DNA from: an uncultured Chthonomonas sp.
GTDB lineage: Bacteria > Armatimonadota > Chthonomonadetes > Chthonomonadales > Chthonomonadaceae
NCBI GenBank assembly: GCA_903919615.1
Contig: CAIXIX010000086.1
Location: forward strand, 17,980 to 81,979
Length of the DNA: 64,000 nt
Direction: 5' to 3'
Shown here: in pieces, positions 10,033-20,205 of the stretch
Numbering within the stretch: position 1 is the stretch's first letter
Layout of the letters: every line of letters begins with the position of its first letter
The notes under the pieces: model-generated
What the model saw: only the letters and a program-made list of their open reading frames with translations
The model's database searches: none
Told to the model about the DNA's origin: nothing
Made by a program: the position numbers and the translations under genes

Positions 10033-11010
10033 CTAGCGTGCTTCGGCCTCTAGCAGCCGCTCCGCCTGGATTGCCGCCATGCATCCGGAGCCCGCAGCGG
10101 TAATTGCTTGGCGGTACTCCGTGTCCTGAACGTCGCCTGCTGCGAATACCCCGAGTATGGAAGTGCGCACGTCGTGAACTGTGACGATATATCCCGTCTC
10201 GTCTAACTCTAATTGACCCGTAAAGACGTCCGTATTGGGCTTGTGGCCAATGGCAACAAAGAGGCCCTGAACAGCGAGCTCGCTGATCTCTCCAGTACGC
10301 GTGTTACGGAGAGTTAGGCTGGTTACCTTACCTTCGGCTGGGTCATTGATACGCTCTACTGCCGCATCCCACACGAAGCTAATTTTGGGGTTCGCAAAGG
10401 CGCGCTTCTGCATAATCTGAGATGCCCGCAGTGTGTCTCGCCGATGGATAACATACACCCGAGTGGCGTGGTTCGTAAGGTAGATCGCCTCTTCCATCGC
10501 GGTATCTCCTCCTCCGACAACCGCAACCTCTTTGCCTCGGAAGAAGAAACCATCGCATGTCGCGCATGCCGACACACCTCTGCCTCCGAGCCCGCCTTCC
10601 CAGGCTGGCCGCTCTTCGGGCAGACCGATCCACTTTGCGCTCGCGCCTGTTGCGATAATGATGGTCTGAGACTGGTATAGATCGTCTCCGACCCATACTT
10701 TAAACGGCCTCTGTGAGAAATCGACTCGCGTTACCAGGTCCTCTACTACCTCAACCCCAAATCTCAGCGCCTGATTGCGCATCACCATCATCAGCTCAGG
10801 TCCCTGAATTCCATGCTCAAATCCGGGATAGTTCTCCACCTCCGTCGTGATGGTTAGCTGCCCCCCTGCACCCAAAAGCTCCTGTCCCCGACCGACTCCA
10901 CCGTCGATCATCAGAGGAGAGAGATTTGCTCGACCTGCATATATCGCCGCCGTGTAGCCTGCGGGACCGGAACCGATGATAATGACTTTATGTACAACAG
11001 ATTGCTCCAT
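10033..11010 (-). CDS. trxB: Thioredoxin reductase (NADPH)
   Basis: IIIGSGPAGYTAAIYAGRA, CATCDGFFFRGKEVAVVGGGDTAMEEA, VFAAGDVQDTEYRQAITAAGSGC. Confidence 0.95.
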   Translation of the reverse strand: MEQSVVHKVIIIGSGPAGYTAAIYAGRANLSPLMIDGGVGRGQELLGAGGQLTITTEVENYPGFEHGIQGPELMMVMRNQALRFGVEVVEDLVTRVDFSQRPFKVWVGDDLYQSQTIIIATGASAKWIGLPEERPAWEGGLGGRGVSACATCDGFFFRGKEVAVVGGGDTAMEEAIYLTNHATRVYVIHRRDTLRASQIMQKRAFANPKISFVWDAAVERINDPAEGKVTSLTLRNTRTGEISELAVQGLFVAIGHKPNTDVFTGQLELDETGYIVTVHDVRTSILGVFAAGDVQDTEYRQAITAAGSGCMAAIQAERLLEAEAR

Positions 11011-11181
11011 GAAACAGACGCCTTTCGCTGCCACCCTCTCTGGCGGCCTTGCCGGTATGGGAAATGTCCCTTCATATTACCCTTCTTAATACGTCCCGCA
11101 GTCGACGCATGACGTCTGGGAGTACGGGAGCAATCTGAGGTATTCTGTTCACTCAATTCATTCCAAATATGAGCCTCTGGG

Positions 11182-12165
11182 TTGTGGAGGAGCCTTATCG
11201 TGACAGCATTTGATTCGCCTCGGGACATTATGTGCGCGCTGGCGCAGCATGTGAAATCTGCAGTTCACCCGCACATGGGCACCTGGCGGGCCCGCCGCGT
11301 AACCGGCATCGCTTCTAGCGGAGACGCGACTTTTGACATCGACGAGATCGCCGAGGGCGCAGTTGAGTCCTTTTTGATCGATAACGAGGTTAATGTAGCC
11401 TACTACTCAGAGGATCGCGGCCTTATTCACCCATTTCCGGGGCGAGATCCCGAAGGTGTGCTGATCATTGATCCTATCGATGGAACGCGTGGAGCGATAG
11501 CCGGATTTGAAGCCTGCGTAGTTTCTATTGCGTGGGCCAAACCCGTTGCCGAGCCAACGATAGCTGACGTGCTTTATGGCGTGATAGTTGAGCTGAAAGG
11601 CGCGATCACGCTGTTCGCTGAACGCGGCTGTGGCGCTAGCATCCTCGATGACGCAGGCAAGAGCATCCCGCTGGCGCTCTCTCCCACTGATTCTATTCCC
11701 GCAATGGCTTGGGCAACCGAAGTCGTCGGCGCACCGTTGGAGCATCTGTTTCAGGTGCTGGCGCCTATTGCGAACCAGACGACAGTTCGAGGAGGCTTTT
11801 TTATCCTCAACAGCAGCGCCTTTGAGTTAACGCGGCTTGTCACCGGTCAGCTTGCTGCCGTTGTCGATTTGCGCAATCGCCTGCTGCATGAGTTCCCGGA
11901 ATTGCGTGATTCTTTTGTAGTGCATGGTGGTGGACGACTACTATCTCTGTATGGCTACGACGTTGCTGCAGCCACTCTGATTGTTGAAGAGGCTGGAGGG
12001 ATCGTTACAGATGCGTGGGGACGCAGCCTTGCGGATTGGAAACTGCTAGACACCACTGAAGCCAACTTTGGATCTCTAATTGTCAGTTCCAACACAGAGC
12101 TACACAGCAAGCTGTTGCGCTCCGTTGACGAGTCGTTTGCAAATCTCAAGCAATCAGGTCTGTAA
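11182..12165 (+). CDS. Inositol monophosphatase family protein
   Basis: DEIAEGAVESFL...YYSEDRGL...IIDPIDGTRGAIAGFEACVVSIAWA; C-terminal DVAAATLIVEEAGGIVTDAWG. Confidence 0.85.
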   Translation: MWRSLIVTAFDSPRDIMCALAQHVKSAVHPHMGTWRARRVTGIASSGDATFDIDEIAEGAVESFLIDNEVNVAYYSEDRGLIHPFPGRDPEGVLIIDPIDGTRGAIAGFEACVVSIAWAKPVAEPTIADVLYGVIVELKGAITLFAERGCGASILDDAGKSIPLALSPTDSIPAMAWATEVVGAPLEHLFQVLAPIANQTTVRGGFFILNSSAFELTRLVTGQLAAVVDLRNRLLHEFPELRDSFVVHGGGRLLSLYGYDVAAATLIVEEAGGIVTDAWGRSLADWKLLDTTEANFGSLIVSSNTELHSKLLRSVDESFANLKQSGL

Positions 12166-12441
12166 CGGATGGATTCGCGCGGAACCACGCGCGCAAAATC
12201 CAGAGGTATACTGTTATTTCCTGATTTCGTTTAACCATCGGCATGCCGATCGCTGGATATACGTCAGGATTATGATTTGTTGCAGCGTTGCCCGCGCCAG
12301 TGTTGTCGACGGAGCAGAAGTAGCAGCGTCACCCGGATTGATGGTGCCACACCGGTTAGTTAAGAGAGTTGGCACATCCGAGGTTAGATTCGGCGCAGAG
12401 TTTAACCGCGGTGACCGGTAATGTGAAGGAGCCCCGTTGCG

Positions 12442-14805
12442 ATGGACGACGACCATCGACTAAAGCATGATTCTTCCCCGCCAGCGTCGGCGCTCGTGCC
12501 AGAGCCAGATGTTACGGATGTAATGCGTCGCGTGGAAGAGACTGTGGCGAGAATCCTCACTCGCCTCCAGGAGTATCGCCCCCAGGCCGACACCGAATTT
12601 GTGATTCGCGCCTACGATTTTGCTAGAGATAAGCACAAACACCAGAAGAGAAAATGCGGAGATCCCTACATCATCCATCCCGTCGAGGTCACTGAAATCC
12701 TCACGGAGATCGAAATGGATGAAAAATCGTTGGCGGCTGGGCTGCTGCACGACGTGGTTGAAGACTGTAACGTTTCACTGGCAGAAATTGAAGCGGAGTT
12801 TGGCGCCGAAGTTGCAAATCTTGTAGACGGGGTTACAAAGCTCCAGATCTCCGGCGTTGATGAGGCTAAGGATAGGGAGACCGATCCGGACGAAACGGTC
12901 GAAATGAGCGCGGCGACCATCGAGAGGTTCAAAAAGCAGGCGGAGATGGCGAAGAATGCCAATAATCTCCGAAAGCTCTTCGTGGCGATGGCTCGAGACT
13001 TGCGCGTAATGATCATAAAGCTTGCGGACCGCTTGAACAATATGCGGACACTCTCAGCACTTTCACCCTCCCGACAGTATCGAATTTCAACCGAGACCCT
13101 TCAAATCTTCGCTCCTCTCGCGCACAGGCTGGGCCTCTGGAAGTGGAAGTCTCAGCTCGAAGATCTCTCTTTCAAGTATGTCGAACCTGAGGCATATGCG
13201 AATGTCGCGGCAATGGTAGCAAGTCGGCGCGAGGAGCGGCAGACGGAAGTCGACACCGCGATCGCCTCCATCCACCTTAAGCTTAAAGATGAAGGCATTG
13301 ATGCTCAGGTTAATGGCCGTCCCAAACATCTTTACAGCATCTACAACAAGATGCTGCAGCAGAAGCTCGAGTTCAGCGATCTGCTCGATCTAATTGCAAT
13401 CCGCATCATCGTCCACACACGTCCCGAATGTTATCACGCGCTTGGCATCGTCAGCGGTCTGTGGACGCCTATTCCCGGGCTTTACACCGACTATATTGCA
13501 AACAGCAAGGGCAATATGTACCAATCGCTCCATATCAAGGTTATGGGGCCAGCCAATAAGCCGTTAGAAGTTCAGATTCGAACGTGGGAGATGCACCGGA
13601 CCGCAGAGTTTGGCGTCGCAGCGCACTGGCAGTATAAAGAGGGTGGAAAAACCAGCGACGCATTTGAGATGCGGCTTTCATTTCTTCGCCAACAGATGTT
13701 TGATTGGCAGGCAGAGAGCCGCGACCCAAACGACTTTATGCGAAGCGTGACCGAAGACCTGTTTACCGATCAGGTGTTTGTTCGCACCCCGCGCGGGGAT
13801 CTCCTAGACCTGCCAACAGGCTCAACGCCGGTCGATTTCGCGTATCGTGTCCACAGCGACGTTGGCCACCACTGCGTTGGCGCCAAAGTCAATGCCCGTA
13901 TGGTACCGCTTTCTTATCAGTTCATTAACGGTGATGTGGTCGAGATTATTACGAGACCTAGTGCAAACCCTAGCAGGGACTGGTTGGCCTTCGTAAAGAC
14001 GTCCCACGCGAAAAGTCGCATCAAAGCCTACTACAAGCGGCTTCATCAGGCCGAGAATGTGGTTTCTGGCCGCGATATGCTCGAGAAGGAGCTTGCGCAC
14101 CAGATGGAGCGCGATCCAGGCGCCTGGGGAGATGACACGCGATCGCTTCTTAAGGATGAGTCGTTACGTCTTGTAGCTCCGCATTTCAATATGCCCGGTG
14201 AAACGGAGCTCTTGGCTTCGATCGGGTACGGAACGATCGCGGCGTCCTCGGTTCTGAATCGTATAAAGCCAGCGGCTAAAACCACAACGGGGATTCAGGT
14301 AGGTGGCAAGAAATCGGATGATCGTAAGCTGCAGATTCTTGCCGGAGGCCTGGATGCCGAAAATGTCCTTTTCAGGCGGTCGCGATGCTGTTTGCCTATT
14401 CCCGGGGACGATGTTATCGGATATGTTACGCGTGGCCGCGGAATGGCGCTGCATCGGCGCGAGTGCCCCAATGCAGTCCAGTATCTGATGCGAGAGACGG
14501 ATAGATGTACCGCGGTTGAGTACGTTGGCAACGATGGACAGGTCTATCAGGTGTATCTGAGAATTGAGTCTCTGGATCGCCGTGGTCTGCTCGGCGATGT
14601 CGGCTCAATTTTTGCGGAAAACAAGACGAACATCACAGCGGTTAAAACACAATCTCACAGAAACAAAACGGCAACACTGGATCTTTCGATCGAAGTGCGA
14701 AACACGGAACATCTCGCTACGATAATTCAGAAGGTGTACAGCCTCGGCGATATCATGGCCGTACACCGTTCAAACGGCGGTCGAGAAGAGACCAGGTCGA
14801 AGTAG
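12442..14805 (+). CDS. relA/spoT: Bifunctional (p)ppGpp synthetase/hydrolase (RSH: HD, synthetase, TGS, ACT)
   Basis: LLHDVVEDC HD motif; YQSLHIKVMGPANKPLEVQIRTWEMH; TGS and C-terminal ACT regions. Confidence 0.95.
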   Translation: MDDDHRLKHDSSPPASALVPEPDVTDVMRRVEETVARILTRLQEYRPQADTEFVIRAYDFARDKHKHQKRKCGDPYIIHPVEVTEILTEIEMDEKSLAAGLLHDVVEDCNVSLAEIEAEFGAEVANLVDGVTKLQISGVDEAKDRETDPDETVEMSAATIERFKKQAEMAKNANNLRKLFVAMARDLRVMIIKLADRLNNMRTLSALSPSRQYRISTETLQIFAPLAHRLGLWKWKSQLEDLSFKYVEPEAYANVAAMVASRREERQTEVDTAIASIHLKLKDEGIDAQVNGRPKHLYSIYNKMLQQKLEFSDLLDLIAIRIIVHTRPECYHALGIVSGLWTPIPGLYTDYIANSKGNMYQSLHIKVMGPANKPLEVQIRTWEMHRTAEFGVAAHWQYKEGGKTSDAFEMRLSFLRQQMFDWQAESRDPNDFMRSVTEDLFTDQVFVRTPRGDLLDLPTGSTPVDFAYRVHSDVGHHCVGAKVNARMVPLSYQFINGDVVEIITRPSANPSRDWLAFVKTSHAKSRIKAYYKRLHQAENVVSGRDMLEKELAHQMERDPGAWGDDTRSLLKDESLRLVAPHFNMPGETELLASIGYGTIAASSVLNRIKPAAKTTTGIQVGGKKSDDRKLQILAGGLDAENVLFRRSRCCLPIPGDDVIGYVTRGRGMALHRRECPNAVQYLMRETDRCTAVEYVGNDGQVYQVYLRIESLDRRGLLGDVGSIFAENKTNITAVKTQSHRNKTATLDLSIEVRNTEHLATIIQKVYSLGDIMAVHRSNGGREETRSK

Positions 14806-14818
14806 CCTTCGCGAAAAC

Positions 14819-16534
14819 CTAATGCGCAACCACACCCGGCATCTGTATGGGCGATGGATCCGCCAGCCCAGGCTTCTGACCTGCTAGGATCGGACCAATT
14901 TGTCCCCACATACCAGCGATGAAGTGAACTAGCTGGCCCCGCCTTATATCATCCAACCCTTTACTCTGCGGCAAGAACCTTACGAAGTAGGAAGGCCTGC
15001 CCGCGTCACCCATTATCATCTGCCGCATAATCGCGTTGCGGATCTGGTACTTGTCCTGAAGCACTTTTCCTTCAACCACATAGCAGTACATGATGCGGTT
15101 TGGCTCTGGGTCGCCGTGAAGCTGATAGGTGGACTCTTGCACTGTTATGGGGCCAAGCGGTGTTGTCAGGTCTGGCTTTCCAACGTCGGTCATCACCGCA
15201 TTGCTGCCGAGCATGCAGGAGTGAGGATCGTGGAAGGTCTTTCTTCCTGAACCAGACGTCATGAAGATGTTTGTGACCGATCCATCTGAGCCCTTGTATA
15301 CCCGGTTAATAACGCGAGTTGGGCTCAGCGCTTCCGCCTCCTCTTTTTGCAGTCGATCCACAGCGGGATTCTGCGCATTCGATTCGGCCGTATAGGTCAC
15401 TCCATCGTATGCAAATTGGAGCGGCACCTGGAATGTGGCTATTGGAGGCTGTGGGTGCAGAGGGCGGGTGATGTAACTGGAGCCCGCGATTGCCACCAAG
15501 ATCATCGCGTCAAAGGCGACAGCATATGGCATTGATGCCTGCAACCCCTTTTTGCCGGGGCGCCACGTAAGCACCTCTTGCCACCACGCCTGCTCAGGCT
15601 CCGCTCCGGATTCGGCACGTGCTGCGGCCTCTTCTCGTTCCCGAATCTCCTCTGCCTCTGATAGTGGGATGCCGAGGAAGCTCTTACAGTTTAGGACGCG
15701 AGCGAAATTGAACAGGAAGAGGAAGGCAAGTGTGAGGACGATGAAGCCGCTGTAGTCATGGAACCAGCTTGCGGCCTCCTTGCTGATCAGCTCGCCGACA
15801 ATTCCGATGAAAGCGATTCTAAGCGAATTAATAAACAGACTCAGCGGAATAGTACACAAGAAAAGCGCCCATCGTTTCCAGGTTTCACCGTCGACAAGGT
15901 AGCTGAACGCCGCCGTAAATGTCATGAGCGAAACGAGGGTTTTGAATCCGCTGCATGGCAGCTCAACAGCCATCGAATACGAGTCCATGCGAATCATGGT
16001 GCCCTCGCATACCGAGTGCAACTGAATCAGGTTGAGCAGGCTGGTAGCAAGCTGAGCCGATTTAAGCTGAATAGGAAATGCGATACCGTTAATGATTTGA
16101 TCCGGTATAAGCGGCATCATCATCAGCACAAAGACCAGCGGAAACATAATAATCTTCGTGCGGCCTTTGCCCATGATCATGAAACAGGCGCCAAGCAGAA
16201 TGAACAGGAACGAGAACGACTTAACCGCGACGACATCGAGCCGCTGGCCCGCAAGAAAAATCAGTATGCCCGATGCGAGCCAGCCGACGCCGAGCCAAGT
16301 TGGCTTCCACGTGCATTCGTCGATCGAGTGCCGATTTCGATACACCATGACGGCGATGAAGAAAGGCACAAACATGGCGTGCGCATAGAAGCTGCCAGGG
16401 GCCGTCCACTCATCCCACCAGTAGTGGAAAGTTGGCAAGTAGAGTTTTGCCACGAGCAGCAGCCCGATTGCCAATGGTGCGAGCAACGCTGCGATCGCTT
16501 TAATTCCTGGTGTGTTCTCTGCGCTAGCTGTCAT
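14819..16534 (-). CDS. Exosortase fused to EpsI-type C-terminal domain
   Basis: Multi-TM N-terminus; exosortase catalytic signatures VELPCSGFKTL (Cys), NSLRIAFIG (Arg), WFHDYSGF (His); EpsI-like region CMLGSNAVMTDVGKPDL...VQESTYQL. Confidence 0.88.
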   Translation of the reverse strand: MTASAENTPGIKAIAALLAPLAIGLLLVAKLYLPTFHYWWDEWTAPGSFYAHAMFVPFFIAVMVYRNRHSIDECTWKPTWLGVGWLASGILIFLAGQRLDVVAVKSFSFLFILLGACFMIMGKGRTKIIMFPLVFVLMMMPLIPDQIINGIAFPIQLKSAQLATSLLNLIQLHSVCEGTMIRMDSYSMAVELPCSGFKTLVSLMTFTAAFSYLVDGETWKRWALFLCTIPLSLFINSLRIAFIGIVGELISKEAASWFHDYSGFIVLTLAFLFLFNFARVLNCKSFLGIPLSEAEEIREREEAAARAESGAEPEQAWWQEVLTWRPGKKGLQASMPYAVAFDAMILVAIAGSSYITRPLHPQPPIATFQVPLQFAYDGVTYTAESNAQNPAVDRLQKEEAEALSPTRVINRVYKGSDGSVTNIFMTSGSGRKTFHDPHSCMLGSNAVMTDVGKPDLTTPLGPITVQESTYQLHGDPEPNRIMYCYVVEGKVLQDKYQIRNAIMRQMIMGDAGRPSYFVRFLPQSKGLDDIRRGQLVHFIAGMWGQIGPILAGQKPGLADPSPIQMPGVVAH

Positions 16535-16604
16535 GAAGTCCTATCCGTAAATCGACAAACGCCTGGTGTCTGCATTCATTGCATTGACTGAATTCGTCGA
16601 CTTG

Positions 16605-17549
16605 CTAGTTTGTCTTTGTTCTGGCCCGGTCCGGAAAAAAGAGCATCTCCGTGTTTACGCGATCCATATGGTCTTCAAACTCGATATTTGACTTTGCCCA
16701 AAGCGAGGCAAGCAGCTCAGCAGCAGGACGCGCTCGCTTAAGTGCAACCCGCAGCCGGATCTGTTTGATAATCTTGGGGTCGGCCAAATCCGCGCGGTGA
16801 CCTGGCTCCAACTCGTCTAGACGAATTAGCAGTTTACGTGCTCCAAGCTGTGCCAGCTCTCTCGGCGCCTCTGGCTGAACCGACTTTAGCTCCATCTTAA
16901 AGATTTGTGAGTTGACCTGGGTGCCAAATGGCTGCGCGAACGTAAACCTGCCATTATCGCCAAGGAACACAACATCCTGAGGGAATTCCGACATGATCTT
17001 CGCAGGGCTAAATGGGGGGCTAACACTTGCAAGCAGCCGTCGAATATCCTCAGATCTGGCATCGTTGAGTACTGCGGCCACCGAACAGTGTGCCTTATTG
17101 GGGGTATCGTACAACTGAGGGTTGGCCTGATATTCAGCTCGGATCTCTTCATCGGAGACCGGAATATCCTTTGCTAACAGTCGCTCTTCTTCAAGTTGAA
17201 ACTTGATCTCAGCCTTTGCGTCTTCCGTGAGCCAGGGAGAGCGTGTTAATCGCTGCGCGTAGGACCAATCCAGCTCTCTATGTAGGGTGAATTCGGTTTC
17301 GACTTCTTCATCCGATGGCGCGACGCTTTGAGCGTGGGCCTCTTGATCAATCAATATCCGCTGCACGATCGCTGCTTTATACTGCGGGCCATACTGCTGC
17401 TCCAGGTAGGTATACATATCATTCCTGGAAATTGGCGTTCCATTAACTCGTATGATTGCTCTCTTGCCGCGTACTTTGAAGAAAAGCACCGCATTTAACA
17501 ATATCGAGACCGCGAGGGCAAAGCCTAGCAGCAGTCTGATATGACGCAT
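16605..17549 (-). CDS. SurA/PpiC-like membrane-anchored peptidyl-prolyl isomerase-related protein
   Basis: N-terminal TM, VNGTPISRNDMYTYLEQQYG...RILIDQEA, parvulin-like central segment. Confidence 0.7.
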   Translation of the reverse strand: MRHIRLLLGFALAVSILLNAVLFFKVRGKRAIIRVNGTPISRNDMYTYLEQQYGPQYKAAIVQRILIDQEAHAQSVAPSDEEVETEFTLHRELDWSYAQRLTRSPWLTEDAKAEIKFQLEEERLLAKDIPVSDEEIRAEYQANPQLYDTPNKAHCSVAAVLNDARSEDIRRLLASVSPPFSPAKIMSEFPQDVVFLGDNGRFTFAQPFGTQVNSQIFKMELKSVQPEAPRELAQLGARKLLIRLDELEPGHRADLADPKIIKQIRLRVALKRARPAAELLASLWAKSNIEFEDHMDRVNTEMLFFPDRARTKTN

Positions 17550-17928
17550 ATTCGCTCCCTTTCTGTCCCATGAGGTCGTTATGCTCAGGAACAGGGCCGC
17601 TCATCCAAAACCTGTCGAGCGACACTACATTTACGCTCTACCTAGCGGTCGAGGCTCAAATCATTCTCAACATCACGCAGTGCCTGTGTCGCAACGTAAC
17701 ATACCGTTCTTACTGGGATCAACTGCAGAGGTTCGAGTGCCGAGAGCATGTGGCCAATCCTTGTATCTGCCGAACGATGGGCGTTTCGCGGTTCGATACC
17801 AAATCTGATTAAGTTGTGCCACTGAGCTCTGTATCAGAGATTATTATATCATAGTCGATCGACAGGATGGTAAAGGTCGCACTCATAGCCGTTAGAGTGT
17901 GATGCCATTGAGATCGCGTGAAATCCGT

Positions 17929-19029
17929 TCATACAACGTTAGGTGTTGAAACGGTAACCTGTTTTGGGAACACCGTGGGCATGTTCGCATCATTCACCCG
18001 CAGAATACGCTTCAAGTATGGAGACAAACTCGTGAGCTGAACCGCTACTCCTGTTATCCGCGCACGGTTGTTCAGGTCTAGAAGCGCACCAAGACCCTCT
18101 CCATCTACGCTCACGACACCCTGCAGGTCAATTCTAACCTGGGAAGCTCCATCAAACGCCGTATCGATGGCAGCATAGAACTGATCAATTGGGCCCCGTA
18201 CGAGATCGCCGATAACGGTGACATCAGCTGAACCGCCCGCACTCCGTACCGAAGTGCTGCCGCTGCCGCCCGGACGATGTGTTAGCATCATGAATAGCTC
18301 CCGAAGGATGCTTAGGCCAAAAAACCAGAAATCCCGATTGTACCGTTTCCAGAGTCGGGTTGGGTCCAGAGCGAGGCGATGAAACCACTCAAGCCCACGA
18401 TGCTGCATCCACACCGGAGCGCGCGTCGCCTCTCCAGCCAGAAAGTCGAAGGTTCCTCCTACTCCCATGCAAACCGGGACATCCTTCAGATCTGCGCGGT
18501 GCCGGTGAATCCACTTTTCCTGCTTCGGGTTGCCGAACGCAACAAATAAGATATCCGGCTTTACAGAACGGATCGCAGCGACTACATCGTGGGAAACCTG
18601 CTCCAGTTCGTCTGGCAGGGGGGAGAGGCAGCCACAAATAATTATCCCGGGATAGTCGGCGTGAAGCCTCTCGGCCGCTTTTTGGGCCACCTGTTCTCGG
18701 GCTCCCAGCATAAAAATGCGGTATCCATGCTTCGCGGCAAGGGCGGCGATTTCGGGCACGATGTCGGCTCCAGCGACGCGTTCCGGCAGCGGCGATCTCA
18801 GCGCACGAGCCGCCCATACAACGGGCATGCCATCGGGAGTGACGAGATCGGCGGAAAGTAGGATTGAACGCAGCTCTTCATCGTGAAGGGCATTTACAAG
18901 GAAGTCGGTATTAGCTGTGGCAACCTGATGGAAGCCGCCAATCTTTACAAAGTTGTCGATCTGGTGGAGTGCTTCCGGCCGGTTGAGGCGGTCGATAGGA
19001 GTGCCAAGAATACAGACAGTTCTGCGCAT
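17929..19029 (-). CDS. WecG/TagA/CpsF-family glycosyltransferase with C-terminal STAS-like domain
   Basis: TANTDFLVNALHDEEL, TPDGMPVVWAARAL, FGNPKQEKWIHRHR, GVGGTFDFLAGE; C-term VRIDLQGVVSVDGEGLGALLDLNNRA. Confidence 0.88.
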   Translation of the reverse strand: MRRTVCILGTPIDRLNRPEALHQIDNFVKIGGFHQVATANTDFLVNALHDEELRSILLSADLVTPDGMPVVWAARALRSPLPERVAGADIVPEIAALAAKHGYRIFMLGAREQVAQKAAERLHADYPGIIICGCLSPLPDELEQVSHDVVAAIRSVKPDILFVAFGNPKQEKWIHRHRADLKDVPVCMGVGGTFDFLAGEATRAPVWMQHRGLEWFHRLALDPTRLWKRYNRDFWFFGLSILRELFMMLTHRPGGSGSTSVRSAGGSADVTVIGDLVRGPIDQFYAAIDTAFDGASQVRIDLQGVVSVDGEGLGALLDLNNRARITGVAVQLTSLSPYLKRILRVNDANMPTVFPKQVTVSTPNVV

Positions 19030-19236
19030 AAAATAAATAGGTCTCCGCGCAGTTCAGCGCAGAGGGTGTAACGCCCCGGTATGAAAAAGATATTGTGCTT
19101 GCCGCACTCACCAAGTTCCTAAATTATGCCATCAAACAGGCTCGTGAACATCAGAAGTCCCAAAACCCGTCCTAAGGGCAGGTAGAATCAAGGTCTGTGA
19201 AGCCTACAATATGAGAACAGGACCTCTGGCTAGACT

Positions 19237-20205
19237 ATGTTTTCAAGTTTTACAAATATGAGACATAAAATCGCGGCTGCGCTTACCCTCGGGCTGACCC
19301 TGGGCCCCGGTTCGTGCAATCGCTGTTTGGCTCAACAGGTCGTTCCCAATGCTCCTTCGGCATCTTCGGTTGCTAGCCCTGCCGCGACTGCAGAGACCTA
19401 TCGGCTGAGAGTTGAAAACGAGTTGTATGGCAGAGTTGAGGCGAGTTTCGATGGCGGGAAGAGCTACATCCTGCTTGGCCGAGTGACGCATCCAAGCACC
19501 GCAGTGGTAAGCGACGCCAGCGTGTCACCGGGCAGCGTTCTGCGTGCGAGCTCCGAAGGCATTGCGGCTACCACGTGCGCGGGCTCCATCATAAAAATTC
19601 GGCCCGCACTCGCTGCGGCCTCCGCTGCGGCAACTCGACAGAAGGATGTCGAAATTATAACGAGCCTTTCGTCATCGAAAGGAGTGTTCGCGAAGCTGCT
19701 TCCGCCCGTCGGCAGCACGGTGCTGCTGCACCGGCCAGAGCACACACCGGGACCGTTTCCTGAAGGCTACACGCTGTCTCCTGGAGATGCTCTCGTTGTA
19801 GTGGTGTCAATTCCACCGCCGGGACCGGTTAGTGATGTTATCGGCGCGGGTCGCGAAATCACGTGGCAGCACTCGGTTCGTGCACAGTTGGAGAGTATCG
19901 CTGCAGAATACAGTGAGAGTGCAATTATTCGGGCAGAATCTGAGAAGAGAAAGGTGACATCAGGCACGCTTACTCTCCGGCCAAATCTGTCGCCGGATGA
20001 GCCCGATACCGTTCTCGCAGTAACCTATCTTATCGACGACGTTCCCGTTTGCGCAAGGACTACGGCGCCTTATCTGTTCGGCTGGGATACAACCACGGTC
20101 TCGGACGGGGAGCATGTAATAGAGGTTAGGGCGTTAAGCTCCAGTGGGAGCGTGATTACGCGGACCCGCTATCTTATTGTAGTGAAGAACTCGAAGGGCT
20201 CGTAA
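19237..20205 (+). CDS. Secreted protein of unknown function
   Basis: Signal-like N-terminus; coherent ORF with Ig-like C-term (WDTTTVSDGEHVIEVRALSSSG). Confidence 0.6.
   Translation: MFSSFTNMRHKIAAALTLGLTLGPGSCNRCLAQQVVPNAPSASSVASPAATAETYRLRVENELYGRVEASFDGGKSYILLGRVTHPSTAVVSDASVSPGSVLRASSEGIAATTCAGSIIKIRPALAAASAAATRQKDVEIITSLSSSKGVFAKLLPPVGSTVLLHRPEHTPGPFPEGYTLSPGDALVVVVSIPPPGPVSDVIGAGREITWQHSVRAQLESIAAEYSESAIIRAESEKRKVTSGTLTLRPNLSPDEPDTVLAVTYLIDDVPVCARTTAPYLFGWDTTTVSDGEHVIEVRALSSSGSVITRTRYLIVVKNSKGS

Noticed and set aside
15758-16591. 277-aa ORF antisense to the exosortase
   Set aside because: Composition-driven shadow ORF opposite a clearly conserved gene; no recognisable motifs
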